A DNA stretch of 17,588 nt from Bacillota bacterium. Its GTDB lineage: Bacteria > Bacillota > Clostridia > Lachnospirales > Lachnospiraceae. A program made the position numbers and the translations under genes. The notes under the pieces were generated by a model. The model did not search any database. It was not told the origin of the DNA and was given only the letters and a program-made list of their open reading frames with translations. Of the stretch, positions 7,755-15,527 are shown in pieces (the first letter of the stretch is position 1; each line of letters begins with the position of its first letter). The stretch spans positions 1-17,588 of the forward strand of contig JAEZFH010000320.1 of the NCBI GenBank assembly GCA_023437885.1, given 5' to 3'.

Positions 7755-8166
7755 GTACCCCCTTTTCGATGGCAAACTCAGCTATTTGCTGATCCTCAGA
7801 CGCAACATGGTTGATCAGCCACGCAAGCAGCTTGCCGGAAAATTGCTGAATGAGCTGCTCACTAAAGCCCTTGCTCTCGTATTCTGAGCAGGTATCCAGC
7901 ACATACTGCACCATGCTCTCGTGAAGCTTTTTGTGTTTTTCAAAGCCTGGGTAGCCAATATGCTGCTGGTATGCCTCCTCATCGCGGAAATGCTCTACCA
8001 CATAGACTTTCATAAACTCCAGGGTTTCATTCACCTGTGCAATTTTCTTGTCCCAATCCTCCGCCTGGCGCACCTTTTGCATGAATACCTCCACACGGGC
8101 AAACAACTCCTTATGCTGGGTGTCGATAAGGTCTACTCCCAGTTCATATCTGTCTTTCCAATACAT
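7738..8166 (-). CDS. Bacteriohemerythrin
   Basis: This 142-residue four-helix di-iron protein has all seven canonical ligands: H18, H59 and E63 (HFRDE), H78 and H82 (HKKLH), H120 and D125 (HVASED). The opening WKDRYELGVDLIDTQHKELF is typical. In bacteria such single-domain proteins bind oxygen reversibly, for delivery, storage or sensing, and may respond to nitric oxide. The start at 8166 follows AGAGGA at about ten bases and matches the usual N-terminus. An in-frame ATG at 8190 lacks a ribosome site. It lies downstream of the HD-GYP gene and overlaps the CheX-like gene, which suggests a link to signalling rather than plain oxygen transport. Confidence 0.92.
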   Translation of the reverse strand: MYWKDRYELGVDLIDTQHKELFARVEVFMQKVRQAEDWDKKIAQVNETLEFMKVYVVEHFRDEEAYQQHIGYPGFEKHKKLHESMVQYVLDTCSEYESKGFSEQLIQQFSGKLLAWLINHVASEDQQIAEFAIEKGVQHDGK

Positions 8167-8202
8167 AAATTCACCATCCTCTCTCATCATTTAAATATAT
8201 AT

Positions 8203-8228
8203 TCACTGCGAATGTGAAGCCGCAGTGA
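8203..8228 (-). other. Hairpin between the HD-GYP and hemerythrin genes
   Basis: TCACTGCG at 8203-8210 pairs perfectly with CGCAGTGA at 8221-8228 across a ten-base loop. On the minus strand it falls in the 99-base gap after the HD-GYP stop and before the hemerythrin start. It is followed by an AT-rich stretch (ATATATATTT), not a clean T-run. It could be a leaky terminator or an RNA processing or stabilising hairpin that lowers or separates expression of the last two genes. Confidence 0.45.
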
Positions 8229-8265
8229 TCAGCAACGTAATAAAACAGGCGAAACTATAATCTAA

Positions 8266-9546
8266 CTAAACAGCCGCACCAATGGTCTCGGGATAGGCAC
8301 TGGCGATCTGCTGCCACAGGTTATTATATTCATCCCCAAAGCGGTGATACTGTTCCAAATCGCGGTTCGCACAGCCTCCTGCCCGGACTACGATTTCATC
8401 AAAATGCTCCGTTACCACGCACATTGCGTCGGAGCAGAGCTTGCGGCGATCTGCCATTTGGTTCAGGATGCTCAGTGTAGTTTCTTTGTCAAGCTGATCT
8501 TTGTAGCTGCGTTTGCCAAGCAATGCGCTCATCACATCCCCTACCGCTAAAATGCGCTGTTCGGCAGTCAGCTGCTTTGCCGTAAGTCCGTCGGGGTAGC
8601 CGCTTCCATCGAGCTTTTCATGGTGGCGCACCGCAATTTCCAAAATTTCCGTATCAAGAAAGGGGGTGAGAATTTCTCGTGAATGCACCACGTGCTGTTT
8701 CATGATCTCCATTTCGTCCGGGGTAAGGTTGCCCGGCTTTTCCAGAATCTTAAGTGGTGTAGCTATTTTGCCAAGATCATGGAACTGTGCTCCCCAATAG
8801 ATTTTGTCCTGCTGCAAAGGGCTCAGCTTCATGAGCCGGGCAATTTCCACACTGAGCTGCGCAGTCATCATCGTATGGGCTACCGTGAACTCACTTTGGA
8901 AATCGATGAAATTCACCAGCATATGTAAATACTGCGTCAGCTCTGTATAGTGAAAGGCGAGGCTGCGGAAAATCCGGTTGATCTCCGTCACAGCACTTTT
9001 GTCCTCAAGAGATTTTACAATACCAAGCTCCCTGTCTGCCCGGCAAAAAAGCTCTATTCCTCCGGAAGAGAAGGTTCTCCCTGCAAGGGAGTTCAGGATT
9101 CCATATAGCTTGGTACTGAGACCGCTCCGGATTAGAATGTCAATCCGGTCAGCCAAGTGGATTTTATCAGCGATGTCCTTATTATTACAAGGAGAAGCTC
9201 CCAGCAGATCATAGCTGAGGTGATGATACAGGATAGAATCGCACAAGTCTCCCAGAGGAGAAAACGCCTTCATGAAGATATATCCATAGATAGAGTGCGC
9301 CCACACATCATGGGACTCAAACTCCACCATTCGGTCAATATCTTCGGTTTTATAAGCCCCAATATCGTGGAGTAGGCCAAGCATGCAGATATCCTTCATT
9401 TGCTCCGGGGAATAGCCTCCCTCTGCCTGCATCATCTTGTAAAGGATAAATGCAACCCGTTCCCCATGGGAGATAAGCCTTAAATCAATCGGAGATGCGG
9501 TGGCTTTTATAATGGCAAGCAGGTTGGATTCACTGATGATTTGCAT
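8266..9546 (-). CDS. Tandem HD / HD-GYP domain protein, predicted cyclic di-GMP phosphodiesterase
   Basis: This 426-residue cytoplasmic protein has two HD-type domains. The first, residues about 20-115, shows H27, the pair H60/D61 in LGLLHDIG, H84 and a YHH near 108. The second, about 220-400, is a full HD-GYP domain with H256/D257 in FHDLGKI, H285, HH at 308-309 and GYP at 316-318 in HHEKLDGSGYPDG. Characterised HD-GYP proteins hydrolyse cyclic di-GMP to pGpG or GMP with a metal centre. No receiver, PAS or membrane segment is present, so regulation may come from the first HD domain or a partner. GGAGG stands six bases before the ATG. It follows the diguanylate cyclase gene by 42 bases, so synthesis and breakdown are probably expressed together. 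Confidence 0.9.
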   Translation of the reverse strand: MQIISESNLLAIIKATASPIDLRLISHGERVAFILYKMMQAEGGYSPEQMKDICMLGLLHDIGAYKTEDIDRMVEFESHDVWAHSIYGYIFMKAFSPLGDLCDSILYHHLSYDLLGASPCNNKDIADKIHLADRIDILIRSGLSTKLYGILNSLAGRTFSSGGIELFCRADRELGIVKSLEDKSAVTEINRIFRSLAFHYTELTQYLHMLVNFIDFQSEFTVAHTMMTAQLSVEIARLMKLSPLQQDKIYWGAQFHDLGKIATPLKILEKPGNLTPDEMEIMKQHVVHSREILTPFLDTEILEIAVRHHEKLDGSGYPDGLTAKQLTAEQRILAVGDVMSALLGKRSYKDQLDKETTLSILNQMADRRKLCSDAMCVVTEHFDEIVVRAGGCANRDLEQYHRFGDEYNNLWQQIASAYPETIGAAV

Positions 9547-9588
9547 AATTCTCCTCCAATTAAAATTTTAAAATCAACTACACAGCCC

Positions 9589-10479
9589 TTACACCACGCT
9601 GTTCTTTCCATTTCGTTTAGCCTGATATAACTTTTGATCTGCACGCCGCAGCACCTCGTCCACAGTAATATCCTGCCGGTATACCGTTTCCACCCCGATG
9701 CTCAGCGTGATCGGTACGCTGCGCCCATCCTCCATCACAATGCTGCTCCCGTCAATTTTTTTGCGTACAAGTTCCATTGCAGTCACGGCCTGCGCCTGAT
9801 CGGTGTTTTTCATACAGATAACAAATTCATCGCCACCCAGGCGGGCGATCCAATCCCCTGTTCCACGGATCTGCGATTTCATCAGCTCCGCCACTGCTGC
9901 CAGTGCGCTGTCGCCGGCAGCGTGCCCGTACAGATCGTTCACCTGCTTGAATTCATCAATGTCCAGCAGCACGATGGAGAGGGGCTGCTCATTGATTCGT
10001 GCTTCCAGCAGGTCAAAGGGCAGGCGCTCATCCATATAACGGCGATTGTAAAGCTGTGTCAGCGAATCGGTAACAACTAACCGGTTCTTGATCTTAATCT
10101 CGTCATGAATGCTCTGCTGGCTGCGCTGGTCCAGATCCTCAATGATACCGCTGTCGGTTACGTCCTTGAGCATCTCCACCACCACACGCTGCCCGTGAAG
10201 GTTGATAGGAACCGCAGTGACGAAAAAAACATGCTCGGAATTGTATTCCAGCTTGACGAAAGTCTCATTCTCTCGATAGGCACGCATGGACACACAGTTT
10301 TCGCATGCCTCGCCACGCCGCCAGAAATCATAGCAGGAGGAAGCCAGTTGTTCCTCACCTCTGGCATTGAATGAAATTGGTGTCTTCATTGTGGGGTTAA
10401 CCGCCCGGACAGCATCATACAGCTTGTCCAGGATGCTGATATGTTCCAAAATGGTTTCCCCAGTGATTCTGCTGGCCAT
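9589..10479 (-). CDS. Diguanylate cyclase with Cys-containing N-terminal sensor region
   Basis: This 296-residue protein has an N-terminal PAS-like region (about 10-120) and a C-terminal GGDEF domain (about 130-296). The domain entry DSLTQLYNRRYM, metal-binding DIDEFKQVND and active site RLGGDEF (GGDEF at 215-219) are all intact, so it should make cyclic di-GMP from two GTP. The product-inhibition site is not canonical: D209 is in place five residues before GGDEF, but the residue three before it is Gly206, with the Arg one place too early at 205. The sensor part carries C49, C59 and C62 in the pattern C-x9-C-x2-C. This could bind a metal or iron-sulfur group or act as a thiol switch. There is no membrane span. 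AGGAGG lies six bases before the ATG. It sits 20 bases after a secreted-protein gene and 42 before the HD-GYP gene. Confidence 0.92.
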   Translation of the reverse strand: MASRITGETILEHISILDKLYDAVRAVNPTMKTPISFNARGEEQLASSCYDFWRRGEACENCVSMRAYRENETFVKLEYNSEHVFFVTAVPINLHGQRVVVEMLKDVTDSGIIEDLDQRSQQSIHDEIKIKNRLVVTDSLTQLYNRRYMDERLPFDLLEARINEQPLSIVLLDIDEFKQVNDLYGHAAGDSALAAVAELMKSQIRGTGDWIARLGGDEFVICMKNTDQAQAVTAMELVRKKIDGSSIVMEDGRSVPITLSIGVETVYRQDITVDEVLRRADQKLYQAKRNGKNSVV

Positions 10480-10499
10480 TGTCTCCCTCCTTCACAACC

Positions 10500-11444
10500 T
10501 TATTGAAGCTCATCCGCTTCAGCAATCTGTCCGTACGGTCCGTACACTTTTGCTCCATTCACCAGCCTATACGCTCTTACGGTATACCAATTAATCCTAT
10601 CTCCCGGACGGAATTTGGTGATAATCACTTGGTTCGTCTTCGTATCGGCCAGCTTGACCCATTCTACCGCAAGCCAGTCAGGATCAAAGTTACTAAACGG
10701 ATATAACCGAATATCGATCATCTTTCTGTACAATTCATAGCCGTCTGCACCTGATACTGCATCCCAGGTATAGATTTGATTATAGGTATAATCCTCCTTC
10801 ACATATTCCAATCGAACATCCAGGTTCTGTACCTTATCCAAGGAACTGTTTTGACCGTCGGTATAGCCGCAGTATTTCTTAATATTAGAGGCCGTAAGCT
10901 TGTATCCGCTTACGGATTTGTCCGAATAACTCTCTCCATAATACTTTTTTGAAAGTGAATCCTCTTTCTCGCTTGATATTATTTTTCCATTAAAGGTATA
11001 CTCCTCCGTATCATCATCAATACTCGTAGAACGCAATTCGTTCTTTCTGGTTGCTTTATGATTATTAATAGAGATCGTATAGTAGGCAAGAAACGGACCG
11101 CCGCTTTCCACAAGGTAATAGCTCTTGTTCTTCTCACTGTAATATAAAGTAGATTTATATTCGTTCCCCAAATCCACAGGCTGAACAGCGCCGTTTTCAT
11201 AATTATATACGGAGGATGAAAAGGTGAAGCAAACGATCAGTTCCTTTTGCTTATCTCCATTCAAATCAATAAAAGTAAATGTTGCATCTTCCTGCTGAGA
11301 TGTGTTAATGTAATTTGCATGCAAATATTCACCATATTTTTTCATCAGCTCCTTATCGCCTGCTGCTGACACCTGCTGCACCGGTATTACTGAAATAAAT
11401 CCAATCAATAGCAATAGAACTATGCATCTAAGTTTCATGTTCAT
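10500..11444 (-). CDS. Secreted protein with possible fibronectin III-like C-terminus, function unknown
   Basis: This 314-residue protein starts with a clear signal peptide (hydrophobic core about residues 7-20, likely cleavage after VSA at 27). An early segment, FIDLNGDKQKELIV, resembles the Asp-rich calcium-binding loops of FG-GAP-like repeats. The C-terminal 100 residues contain WDAVSGADGYELYRK and WYTVRAYRLVNGAKVYG. This is the usual look of a fibronectin type III-like domain in clostridial surface proteins. No anchor, LPXTG motif or C-terminal membrane span is seen, so it is probably released. AGGAGG lies nine bases before the ATG. It begins 22 bases after the transglutaminase-fold gene and ends 20 before the diguanylate cyclase, consistent with one operon. 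Its role is not known. Confidence 0.75.
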   Translation of the reverse strand: MNMKLRCIVLLLLIGFISVIPVQQVSAAGDKELMKKYGEYLHANYINTSQQEDATFTFIDLNGDKQKELIVCFTFSSSVYNYENGAVQPVDLGNEYKSTLYYSEKNKSYYLVESGGPFLAYYTISINNHKATRKNELRSTSIDDDTEEYTFNGKIISSEKEDSLSKKYYGESYSDKSVSGYKLTASNIKKYCGYTDGQNSSLDKVQNLDVRLEYVKEDYTYNQIYTWDAVSGADGYELYRKMIDIRLYPFSNFDPDWLAVEWVKLADTKTNQVIITKFRPGDRINWYTVRAYRLVNGAKVYGPYGQIAEADELQ

Positions 11445-11466
11445 ATCAAATAGCCTCCTTTCTTAA

Positions 11467-12876
11467 TTAGCCAATTAGTGAAAAATAATCTTTTCCCTCA
11501 ATTGCCTGATCTGAAAATTTCACTTTCTTATCCAATTGATACCCGCCCCACAGGTCGTTGCTGATAATACTTGGACGCTCCTCGATCATATAACCGGCAG
11601 CATCCAGATACATCCATTTTCCATCCACCTGTACCTGATTCCAGGCCCAGCTCACTCCGTTATAGGTTCCTGTACAATAATAGTTGGGTATCTCCATACA
11701 ATCCAGAAGGAAGCTTACTGTTTCGGCGCAGCTGATACTCGAATCCAGCTCCCGGAATAACAGAAGAACACGGGAAATGTCACCGTAGCTTGCCCAATTA
11801 AATTTATAATAGCTATTTACCATTTTAAAATAATAAAATAATCTTTCTACATATGCCATTCTATCCATATCGGACAGATCAGAGGAATCCAAACCATAAT
11901 CGTGAATAAAATCATATACATACAGCAGAGTCTTGAGCTCGTTGTCGGCATATCCGTTGAATTTACCCAGTTTTACTGCCTGCACAGGATCGTACAACGG
12001 CTGTTGCCGTTCCCCTGTAACATTAACCTGAAGGGTATGGGTAGTATCGACAATTTTAATTGAAATAGTAGCTGTTCCCGCCTTCAATGCCTTTATGCTA
12101 AAATATCCCAGAACCGTATTGTATCTAAAATTCGCCCACTGCATCGGTTTTGCAACCGCCACACTGCTGTCCGAAGAGGTAACCGTAATATCCTCAAGGA
12201 AAGGATAATAATAAGGATAAGTTAGGTCCTTATGCACAGCCTGGGTTTCACCTGCTGCAAGTGTTATACTGTTGGTATTCAGACCCGGGAATTTCATTGA
12301 GGTAATCTTAACTGATTTGATATGCTTGCCATGAAAGCTGGCGGCCACTTCAAAATTTCCGTCCTCATAGGAATAAACATAAGCTTCCCTTTTTGTTTTT
12401 GGTACGGTTTTACCCTTGTGATTCCCAACAATCTTATAATCAATCTCCATATCCCGTATAAAAAAATCATATTCAAAAGAGTCTGCGTAAACCTCAATTG
12501 GAGCGCCGTTTGTGGTATAAGCGTCGGAATCGCTGAAAATATCAATACATGATGTGTCTACAACTACGATAATACATTTATAGGTTTCTTTCCCTACCTT
12601 AGCGTTGATCGTGGCCGCACCATAATTCTTTGCTGTAACTTTTCCCTTATTCGTAACGCTTGCGATATCTTTATCATCAGAGCTCCAGGTGACCTTCTTT
12701 GAGGTACCGGTAATGCTTAATTGCAGGGTTTCGCCCGGAAGCAGGAAGCCCTGGGTCTGATTGATGGACACTTTTGATGCGGCTTGTACTTCTTTTGAGC
12801 TCCCAAAACCGGTCAGAATACCTGGTATCAAGATTAAAATTCCCAGAAGAAAAATAAATTTTTTTAATCTTATCAT
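11467..12876 (-). CDS. Secreted Ig-like (Big_2) and transglutaminase-fold protein with altered catalytic triad
   Basis: This 469-residue exported protein has a signal peptide at about 1-32 (cleavage near VQA). A bacterial Ig-like Big_2 domain covers about 35-105, with LLPGETLQLSI, VTWSSDDKDIASVT and GAATINAKVG. A second Ig-like region at about 200-285 includes SSDSSVAVAK and KAGTATISIKI. The C-terminal transglutaminase-like domain covers about 300-450. Its nucleophile appears intact as C383 in SCAETVSFLL, and the Asp as D425 in WMYLDAAG. Where the family has HAWN, this protein has WAWN, with W410 at the His position. It may therefore be inactive, bind rather than cut, or use another residue. 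There is no wall-anchor motif. A GGGAG site lies upstream of the ATG. It is the first of a run of six closely spaced genes leading into cyclic di-GMP signalling. Confidence 0.82.
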   Translation of the reverse strand: MIRLKKFIFLLGILILIPGILTGFGSSKEVQAASKVSINQTQGFLLPGETLQLSITGTSKKVTWSSDDKDIASVTNKGKVTAKNYGAATINAKVGKETYKCIIVVVDTSCIDIFSDSDAYTTNGAPIEVYADSFEYDFFIRDMEIDYKIVGNHKGKTVPKTKREAYVYSYEDGNFEVAASFHGKHIKSVKITSMKFPGLNTNSITLAAGETQAVHKDLTYPYYYPFLEDITVTSSDSSVAVAKPMQWANFRYNTVLGYFSIKALKAGTATISIKIVDTTHTLQVNVTGERQQPLYDPVQAVKLGKFNGYADNELKTLLYVYDFIHDYGLDSSDLSDMDRMAYVERLFYYFKMVNSYYKFNWASYGDISRVLLLFRELDSSISCAETVSFLLDCMEIPNYYCTGTYNGVSWAWNQVQVDGKWMYLDAAGYMIEERPSIISNDLWGGYQLDKKVKFSDQAIEGKDYFSLIG

Positions 12877-12930
12877 TTGATCTCTCCCTTTATGCCTTTG
12901 TGATATGCTTAAAACATCTTTCGAATTTCC

Positions 12931-12959
12931 ATTATATACTATATAACGACAAATTGCAC
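12931..12959 (-). promoter_or_regulatory. Possible promoter of the six-gene run
   Basis: On the minus strand a perfect TATAAT (12931-12936) lies about 55 bases before the transglutaminase-fold start. The hexamer 17 bases further up is GTGCAA, only three of six consensus. It is a plausible but weak promoter, perhaps needing an activator. Confidence 0.4.
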
Positions 12960-13011
12960 GTTTTTCTATTGTTAAATCTTCGTTTTAAAAATTTTTAACA
13001 CATAATAAAAA

Positions 13012-13056
13012 CTCTCCATATCCTTACAGACATAATATCTGCAAGGATATGGAGAG
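13012..13056 (-). terminator. Terminator of the pyrophosphatase gene
   Basis: CTCTCCATATCCTT at 13012-13025 pairs perfectly with AAGGATATGGAGAG at 13043-13056. An inner CAGA/TCTG pairing extends the stem to about 18 pairs with a seven-base loop. Read on the minus strand it begins 33 bases past the pyrophosphatase stop and is followed directly by TTTTTATTATG. This is a strong intrinsic terminator and insulates the downstream six-gene run. Confidence 0.9.
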
Positions 13057-13089
13057 GCTGTTAATTTATAATATTAATGAAACGAACCC

Positions 13090-15204
13090 TTATCCAAAGA
13101 TTGAGAAGGAAAGGAAAATTGTAGCGGTCAAGGATGCTACCAGGGATACAACGGTAATCTGAGTGTTGATGGAAGGACCGGCAGTATCCTTGAAAGGATC
13201 GCCTACCGTATCACCAACGACACCGGCCTTATGAGCTTCAGAATTCTTTCCGCCGTGATTGCCGGCTTCAATATACTTCTTGGTGTTATCCCAAAGACCG
13301 CCGGAATTGGACATGAACAATGCGAACAGCAAGCCGCTGATAATATTACCTGTAATAAATCCGCCGATCGCCTGTACGCCACCGATAAAACCTACCAGCA
13401 GGGTAGCAATAATGGTCATTAAACCTGCGGGAATAAGCTCTTTGATTGCGCCTACCGTAGCAATCTCAATACATTTATCATATTCCGGAACAACGCCTTC
13501 CTTGCCTTCCTTCAGACCAGCAATCTCTCTGAACTGGCGATGGATCTCAGCAACCATACGCTGTGCATTACGGTCAACACCCAGCATTAACATGGCGGAG
13601 AACAATGCAGGAATGGCTGCGCCAAACAGCAATCCGAAAAATACCACGGGGTTGATGATATCAAAGCCTTGAATATACTTAATTCCTTCTTCAACAATAC
13701 CAAGATCCACTGCTGCGGAATTTACCTCGCTCATGAACGCACCTAATAAGGAGATAACCGTAAGGCCGGCTGCGCCGATCGCAAAGCCCTTGGTAACAGC
13801 CTTAACCGTATTACCGGCGCTGTCAAGGGAGTCCGTAATCTCGAGGGCTTTATCCCCCAGGTTACCCATTTCAACCAGACCGCGGGCGTTATCAACAATC
13901 GGGCCATAGGCATCGTTAGAAATGATCATACCAACGATGGATAACATACCGACTGCTGCCATGGAAATACCGAACATCGGATACCCCTCTCCGAGAGGCT
14001 CGCAAATCTTATAAGCCGCAAGCGCGGACACGCCGATACCGATCATGGACGGAAGGGCGCTCATTAATCCATAGGAAATACCGGACAAAATCGTAAAGGC
14101 CGGACCAGATTCGCAGGCCTTTGCCACTTCATGAACCGGACGCTTCTTGTCATCGGTAAAGTAATCGCTTGCCAGACCGATCACTACGCCAACGATCAAG
14201 CCAATCGCGCTGGCCGCCCAGATGCGCCATTCAAAATCAAATGCCCAGGTAGCAATCGCTGTTAAAACACCGAATAATACTGTAGTAACATATGTATTGG
14301 AATTTAAAGCTCTGGTCGGATCTCCGCCTTCTTTCATCTTAGCGGTCAATACACCGATCATGGAAGCAAATAAACCGATTGCTGCGTAACAGAATACCAT
14401 GGCTGCATTACCGGTACCGCCGGCAACTTTATCAAGAGCGGAGGCCATAACCAGCGCTGCCGCCATAGAGGCTACGTTAGAGTCGAAAAGGTCTGCACCC
14501 ATACCTGCAACGTCACCAACATTGTCACCAACGTTATCCGCAATTACTGCAGGGTTTCTCGGGTCATCCTCGGGAATACCAAGCTCAACCTTACCGCAAA
14601 GGTCCGCACTGATATCGGCTGTCTTAGTGAAGATACCGCCGCCTGCTTTTGCGAAGAGAGCCATGGAACTGGCACCGAAGCTGAAGCCCAGCAGAGCGGT
14701 TGTGTTATCGGTTAAGAGAAGTACCAGGGTTACACCCAATAAACTGGAGCCAACCACTGCCATACCCATAACAGCACCGCCGCGGAAGCCCGACATAAAG
14801 GACGGCTTAATGCCCTTGGTTGCCGTCTCAGCCGCTTTCACATTGGCTATGGTTGCAATACTGATACCGATTTTTCCTGCGATCCCGGAGAATACCGTAC
14901 CGAAGATATAGGAAACCGCCATCAGCAGGTTCTCTATAATATTCCCCTTCCAGATCGGTCCCGGCAGGAAAACCAGAATGATTAATGCTGCAACAGTACA
15001 AAATTTTGCCAAGGTTTTAAATTCCTTATTCAAGAATGTGTAAGCCCCGTTACGGATCAGCTTACTAACCTCTGCAATTCTTTTGTTGGAGGAAGGTTGT
15101 TTTTCTACCCATTTGTAGAGCCAGAAGGCAGCCCCAAACGAGAGAATTGCAATAACAATTGAAACAATTTGGAAAAACAATACGCCTAAACTCAAAATGT
15201 TCAT
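13090..15204 (-). CDS. hppA: Membrane-bound ion-pumping pyrophosphatase, potassium-independent type
   Basis: This 704-residue integral membrane protein couples hydrolysis of pyrophosphate to ion pumping across the membrane. The length and many hydrophobic spans (16 in known structures) match the family. Signature motifs include GGGIFTKTADISADL, then DDPRNPAVIADNVGDNVGD at roughly 210-230, GPIVDNARGLVEMG, and near the C-terminus SGGLWDNTKKY and GDTVGDPFKDTAGP. In GNTVKAVTKGF the residue after TV is Lys (K468). In this family Lys here marks potassium-independent enzymes, which are proton pumps, while Ala marks potassium-dependent ones. The annotated ATG directly abuts its GGGAG ribosome site, whereas a TTG at codon 4 (15193-15195) has nine bases of spacing, so the true start may be that TTG. 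A strong terminator follows. It is divergent from the decarboxylase operon. Confidence 0.95.
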   Translation of the reverse strand: MNILSLGVLFFQIVSIVIAILSFGAAFWLYKWVEKQPSSNKRIAEVSKLIRNGAYTFLNKEFKTLAKFCTVAALIILVFLPGPIWKGNIIENLLMAVSYIFGTVFSGIAGKIGISIATIANVKAAETATKGIKPSFMSGFRGGAVMGMAVVGSSLLGVTLVLLLTDNTTALLGFSFGASSMALFAKAGGGIFTKTADISADLCGKVELGIPEDDPRNPAVIADNVGDNVGDVAGMGADLFDSNVASMAAALVMASALDKVAGGTGNAAMVFCYAAIGLFASMIGVLTAKMKEGGDPTRALNSNTYVTTVLFGVLTAIATWAFDFEWRIWAASAIGLIVGVVIGLASDYFTDDKKRPVHEVAKACESGPAFTILSGISYGLMSALPSMIGIGVSALAAYKICEPLGEGYPMFGISMAAVGMLSIVGMIISNDAYGPIVDNARGLVEMGNLGDKALEITDSLDSAGNTVKAVTKGFAIGAAGLTVISLLGAFMSEVNSAAVDLGIVEEGIKYIQGFDIINPVVFFGLLFGAAIPALFSAMLMLGVDRNAQRMVAEIHRQFREIAGLKEGKEGVVPEYDKCIEIATVGAIKELIPAGLMTIIATLLVGFIGGVQAIGGFITGNIISGLLFALFMSNSGGLWDNTKKYIEAGNHGGKNSEAHKAGVVGDTVGDPFKDTAGPSINTQITVVSLVASLTATIFLSFSIFG

Positions 15205-15527
15205 CTCCCTTTCTTTGTTATCGGAACACTATTTGCATCCCGATTAGTCAGCAAAAAATTCGCTTTGCCTCAAATACTATCACGTTTATAAAAATTGTGC
15301 AATAGCAAAGTATTCGATTGCTCATTTACGTCATAATGTATATTCCATTATATTTTTTTTCATATTTTATCCATATATTTGTACTACTTGCACATCCCAT
15401 CCAAGCTTTTTTTGTACCTAATGACAGGCCCTTCATAAATCTTTTCGTGATTATTACTTTATGCAAAATCTGGAATAATTATATGCAATAAAACTTAGAA
15501 ATTAGAACACAATCTTTCGAAAATTCA
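15205..15527. other. AT-rich divergent intergenic region
   Basis: This is the stretch upstream of the pyrophosphatase gene, before the plus-strand promoter. It is strongly AT-rich, with long T-runs near 15353-15360 and 15407-15413. A minus-strand TATAAT at 15347-15352 has no matching -35. No open frame, known riboswitch core or convincing inverted repeat was seen. The pyrophosphatase promoter must lie here but could not be assigned. Confidence 0.6.

Noticed and set aside
12877..13011. Possible cyclic di-GMP riboswitch ahead of the six-gene run or in other leaders
   Set aside because: I looked for the conserved GEMM-type core in this leader and in 15205-15697 and 1-255 and saw no convincing match.
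14399..14911. Open frame of 170 codons on the plus strand opposite the pyrophosphatase
   Set aside because: Its Ala/Pro-rich, low-complexity product is the mirror of conserved pyrophosphatase motifs on the other strand. It has no ribosome site.
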